This document shows, one piece after another, positions 4,903 to 7,867 of a stretch of 7,867 bases of DNA. Position numbers and translations under genes: made by a program. Positions within the stretch are counted from its first letter, which is position 1; each line of letters opens with the position of its first letter. The notes under the pieces were generated by a model that saw nothing but the letters and a program-made list of their open reading frames with translations, was not told where the DNA came from and made no database searches. Source of the stretch: JBDNJM01 sp041687755 (GTDB taxonomy: Bacteria > Planctomycetota > UBA1135 > GCA-002686595); NCBI GenBank assembly GCA_041687755.1, contig JBDNJM010000033.1, forward strand, positions 1-7,867. The letters run 5' to 3'.

Positions 4903-7782
4903 ATGAAAGAAGAAAACGAAGGCATCGAGGGTGAGCGCGATCCTGTGCACGAGCGCCTGGTGGCGCATCTGCTGGGCGAGTTGAGCGCGGAGGAGACGGC
5001 AGCGGTCGAGGCGGAGCTGGCCGGGGACGCGGAACTGCGCGCCAAGGCGGCGACGATCGAAGCGACGATCGGGCTGGTGCGCGGCTTGGGTGCGGAAGCG
5101 CCGGAGCTGAGCGCGACGGCGCGCGAGCCGCTGACCGCGGCCGAGAGCGGGCCGGCGGCGGTCGTGGCGGCGCCGGCGGTGGGCAAGGTGATTCAAGGGC
5201 CCTGGCACCGGCGCGCTAGCGTGCGTGCGGCCGCCGGGATCCTGATCATTGTCAGCGCGGCGGTGGCGTATCAGGCGATGCAGCCGAGGATGCCGGCGCT
5301 GGAAGGGGGCGTGATGGACAGCCTTGAGGTGGCGAGCGCGAAGGATGCGCTGCATCGTGGGCGTACTGAGGGAAGCGCCGCCGTTGGCGGGGTCGATCCG
5401 GATTCCGCTCTGGCGCGGGCCAGCTCGCCGCCGGAGCTGGAGAGCTCGAGAGGGTCTGACCCCAATGCCTCGCGGTTTGGCCTCTGGAAGAAGTCGGAGC
5501 CTGCCCTCGGCAGTGATCCGCTAAACGCTGTGACGATGGTGGAAGCTGGCACGATCGAGCTGCGCGCCGCGCTCGCGCCCGGAGCCCCCGCTGACACTGC
5601 TCCGTCGGAGTACCGGGGGCCTGGGGATTCGCAGCCGCCGGGGGCCGTTTTTGCCCAGGCATTAGAAGCCCTGGGGTACCTGGGGGATTCGGTGGCAACA
5701 GCCGAGCCGACGGTGGCCCCGTCTGCCAAGGAGCGCCAACGATTGCGGTCGCTCGGGTACCTGAGCGCCGATGGCGGTGGGCTGGCGCGCCCGAGTAGCC
5801 CGGGCTCGGATCCGCAGAATCTCGATGGTCTGCGTGCGGTGGGCTTTGTCGACGAGGAGCAGGAGGCGGATTTTCGGTTGAGCTTCGACGCGGACCCGGT
5901 AACCGGCGAAGACGGCTTCTTCCTGGGCGGTGGGGGCGGCGGGGTCTTTGAACTCGAGCGCGCTGCACTCAGCCCGGCCGAACGCCAGGCCGAGCAGGCG
6001 ATTCTAGACAGGCTGGGGCTGGAGCCCGAGCGGCTCGGTGAGGCGCTTGAAGCTCTCGGCTACGTGAGCGAGGACGACGATCTGCAGCTGGACAGCCCGG
6101 AGGGCTTCGAGCTGCGGCGGCGCGTCGTGCGCAGCCAGGTCGTCCGCGAGCGCATCGAGGCGCAGATCTCGGGCTGCCGACGCGCCCCGGGCGAGTCGCT
6201 GCAGGACATGATCTTTCGTCACTGGGGCACGCGGCCGTTCACGGAAGCGGCGACCGACGCCCAGTCCACGTTCGCGATCGACACCGACACGGCGTCCTAC
6301 ACCTTGGCGCGCGGCATGTTCGAGCGCGGGCTAATGCCCGAGGCGGCGCAGATCAGGACGGAGGAGTTCATCAACTACTTCGACCCGGAGGTGCCTGCGC
6401 CGCGCGAGGAGACCTTCGCGATCTACACCGAGCTGGGCGCGAGCCCCTTCGGTCGGGCCCAGGGCCAGGAGCAGGACACCCTGCTGATGCGGGTGGTCGT
6501 GCGCGCCAAGGACGTGTCGCTCGAGGAGCGTACGCCGCTCGCCCTGACCTTCGTGGTCGATGTGTCGGGGTCGATGGACACCGACAACCGCATCGGCCTG
6601 GTCAAGGACTCGCTCAAGCAGCTGCTGACGCGGCTCGACGGGCGCGACCGAGTCGCAATCGTGGCTTTTTCAAGCGACGCGCGGATTGCGCTGCCGCCGA
6701 CGCCTGCAAACCAGCGCGGGCGCATCGAGGCCGCGATCGAGGGCCTCGTCACCGGCGGCGGGACGAACGCGGACGCCGGGATCGTGATGGGCTACGGCCT
6801 CGCCGAGCAAGGTTTTGACGTCGACCTCAACAACCGGGTCGTGTTCCTGTCCGACGGCGTCGCCAACATTGGGGACACCGACCAGGCGGTGATGATCGAG
6901 AAGACCGCCGAGGCGCGCGCTAAGGGCATCTATCTCAATACGGTTGGCTTTGGCATCGGCAACCACAACGACGCGCTCCTAGAGCAGCTCGCCGACGACG
7001 GCGACGGCGTGTGCAACTACGTGGACACCCCAGTGGAGGCCCGCAAGGCCTTCGTCGAGAACTTCACGGGCGCCTTCGAGACCGTGGCCCGCGACGCGAA
7101 GATCCAGGTGGAGTTCGATCCGGCCAAGGTCGGCAGCTACCGCTTGTTGGGCTACGAAAACCGCGCGATCGCCGACCGCGAGTTCCGTAACGACTCGGTC
7201 GACGCGGGCGAGGTGCAGGCGGGCCGCTCGGCGGTCGCCCTGTACGAGCTGCGCGACGTGGACCTGTCCTCGGGCTCGCTCGCGACGGTAAACGTGCGCT
7301 ACAAGCTGCCCTTCGACGCGGGCCGCGCGGTCGGCGAAGAGGCCGGCGCGCTGGAGCTCAGCCAGTTGGTCGGCACCGAAGGCACCGTGTTCGACTTCGG
7401 TGCGGCCTCGACGGGCTTCCGCAAGTCGGCCTTGGTCGCGCAGGTGGCCGAGGTGCTGCGCCGCTCGCTGCACGCCCGGGGAGACTCGATGGCCGAGCTG
7501 GGCGTGCAGGTCGAGCGCCTCGCGGATCAAACGGGGGATCCTGACTTCCGCGAGTTCGCGACCCTGTTCGCGAGCAACCGCGAAGCGATCGAAGCTTTGG
7601 TGAAGCCGGCGACAGAAGGCTCCGGCCTGCTGGACGAGCTGAAGTACCTGCAGCTGGAACTGGAGCGCGAACGCGAGGCCGAGGGCCAGCCCGACACCAA
7701 GGTGCTCAGCAGCCTGGAGCAGCGCATCACCGAAGCGGAGGAGCGCATGCGCCAGCTCGCCTTCGGAGCGCGCGACCGCTGA
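4903..7782 (+). CDS. Membrane-anchored anti-sigma-like / YfbK-type von Willebrand factor A protein
   Basis: 959 residues. Residues 14-62 (HERLVAHLLGELSAEETAAV onward) resemble the short helical anti-sigma domain that follows ECF sigma genes, without a zinc HxxxCxxC motif. One hydrophobic segment at about 107-125 (AGILIIVSAAVAYQA) should cross the membrane, leaving residues 1-105 in the cytoplasm and the rest outside. Residues 130-400 form a low-complexity linker with four LGY-type repeats, three GSDP motifs and a run of six glycines (342-347). Residues 435-540 match the YfbK N-terminal region (FAIDTDTASYTLARGMFERG; IRTEEFINYFDP). The vWA domain spans about 546-725 with an intact MIDAS: DVSGS (553-557), Thr621 and Asp651. 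A DUF3520-like region follows (733-900), then a charged coiled-coil tail (905-952). It is likely a surface protein that both senses or binds ligands and restrains the upstream sigma factor. The sigma link is inferred from context and the N-terminus. Confidence 0.88.
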   Translation: MKEENEGIEGERDPVHERLVAHLLGELSAEETAAVEAELAGDAELRAKAATIEATIGLVRGLGAEAPELSATAREPLTAAESGPAAVVAAPAVGKVIQGPWHRRASVRAAAGILIIVSAAVAYQAMQPRMPALEGGVMDSLEVASAKDALHRGRTEGSAAVGGVDPDSALARASSPPELESSRGSDPNASRFGLWKKSEPALGSDPLNAVTMVEAGTIELRAALAPGAPADTAPSEYRGPGDSQPPGAVFAQALEALGYLGDSVATAEPTVAPSAKERQRLRSLGYLSADGGGLARPSSPGSDPQNLDGLRAVGFVDEEQEADFRLSFDADPVTGEDGFFLGGGGGGVFELERAALSPAERQAEQAILDRLGLEPERLGEALEALGYVSEDDDLQLDSPEGFELRRRVVRSQVVRERIEAQISGCRRAPGESLQDMIFRHWGTRPFTEAATDAQSTFAIDTDTASYTLARGMFERGLMPEAAQIRTEEFINYFDPEVPAPREETFAIYTELGASPFGRAQGQEQDTLLMRVVVRAKDVSLEERTPLALTFVVDVSGSMDTDNRIGLVKDSLKQLLTRLDGRDRVAIVAFSSDARIALPPTPANQRGRIEAAIEGLVTGGGTNADAGIVMGYGLAEQGFDVDLNNRVVFLSDGVANIGDTDQAVMIEKTAEARAKGIYLNTVGFGIGNHNDALLEQLADDGDGVCNYVDTPVEARKAFVENFTGAFETVARDAKIQVEFDPAKVGSYRLLGYENRAIADREFRNDSVDAGEVQAGRSAVALYELRDVDLSSGSLATVNVRYKLPFDAGRAVGEEAGALELSQLVGTEGTVFDFGAASTGFRKSALVAQVAEVLRRSLHARGDSMAELGVQVERLADQTGDPDFREFATLFASNREAIEALVKPATEGSGLLDELKYLQLELEREREAEGQPDTKVLSSLEQRITEAEERMRQLAFGARDR
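5659..6075 (+). repeat. Four diverged LGY-motif repeats within the vWA protein linker
   Basis: The encoded protein repeats a motif of about ten residues four times: ALEALGYLGD (residues 253-262), RLRSLGYLSAD (280-290), GLRAVGFVDEE (309-319) and ALEALGYVSED (381-391). The shared pattern is L-[ER]-[AS]-[LV]-G-[YF]-[LV] followed by acidic residues. The spacing is uneven (27, 29 and 72 residues) and the DNA differs between copies, so these are protein-level repeats and not a recent DNA tandem array. Confidence 0.7.
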
Positions 7783-7792
7783 GCGTGCGAGC

Positions 7793-7867
7793 GGGGGGAA
7801 GGATACGGTGCCAGGCACGTTTTCACCGGCCTGGGAACCTCTCTGCCGCTTTGCGGCAGAGAGGTTC
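7793..7867 (+). repeat. Palindromic repeat copy 2 (cut by the window end)
   Basis: The flank GGGGGGAAGGATACGGTG (7793-7810) is followed by the 39-nt left arm (7811-7849), loop TTT (7850-7852) and the first 15 nt of the right arm (7853-7867). It matches copy 1 in inverted orientation, except G27 becomes A7837 and the pairing partner C55 becomes T7865, which keeps the stem paired. It starts 10 nt after the TGA of the vWA gene, with the same order (stop, flank, hairpin) as copy 1 has relative to the DUF4870 gene. Confidence 0.92.

Noticed and set aside
5928..5946. The G-rich run coding for six glycines as a G-quadruplex or slippage site
   Set aside because: It is a short in-frame glycine run in a low-complexity linker in a GC-rich genome, with no sign of a frame change around it.
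6979..7826. Long minus-strand open frames beginning inside repeat copy 2 and running back through the vWA gene, and a similar plus-strand frame from copy 1 (41-226)
   Set aside because: They are antisense or out-of-frame shadows of strong genes. Their starts come from the repeat itself, and their composition is typical of GC-rich shadow frames.
1..7867. A composite transposon or integrated element bounded by the two inverted repeat copies
   Set aside because: The copies are inverted relative to each other, but no transposase or recombinase lies between them and the enclosed genes look chromosomal. Their position is better explained by each being just past the stop of an outward-facing gene.

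Overview
The window is GC-rich DNA (roughly two thirds G+C or more) from a bacterium that is most likely a planctomycete or a lineage with similar gene content. The reasons are an ECF sigma factor followed directly by an anti-sigma-like/YfbK-type von Willebrand A protein, L-x-x-L-G-Y type motifs in that protein, a DUF4870 membrane protein, and the remains of a periplasmic multihaem cytochrome. The taxonomic call is an inference from gene types. No rRNA or other marker gene is present.

Layout, left to right. (1) Positions 1-99 hold a perfect 39-bp palindrome with a 3-nt loop and an 18-nt one-sided flank. A second copy in opposite orientation starts at 7793 and runs off the right end. (2) On the minus strand, 115-573 is a small DUF4870/Tic20-like three-helix membrane protein. 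(3) A divergent intergenic region of about 320 bp (574-897) contains several short hairpins and a perfect ArsR-type operator. (4) On the plus strand, 898-1275 is an ArsR/SmtB-family repressor. After 36 bp comes a decayed multihaem c-type cytochrome gene (1312-2969), broken by three apparent frameshifts and a stop, with two of its five recognisable haem sites showing Cys to Arg. (5) Convergent to it, on the minus strand, is an agmatinase/arginase-family ureohydrolase (3009-4073). (6) Divergent from that is a two-gene plus-strand operon: an ECF sigma factor (4273-4890) and, 12 bp later, a 959-residue membrane-anchored protein (4903-7782). That protein joins an anti-sigma-like N-terminus, one membrane helix, a long low-complexity linker with repeated LGY motifs, and a YfbK/vWA/DUF3520 module.

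How the genes may work together. ArsR probably represses itself through the operator and may once have controlled the cytochrome. The sigma factor and the vWA protein look like a sigma/anti-sigma pair in which the anti-sigma domain is built into an extracytoplasmic vWA sensor. The ureohydrolase (polyamine or guanidino metabolism) and the DUF4870 protein have no obvious link to their neighbours.

Most worth a second look: the outward-facing palindromic repeats placed just after stop codons, with a compensatory base-pair change between copies; the fused sigma-regulator/vWA architecture with its internal LGY repeats; and the haem-site decay in the cytochrome pseudogene.
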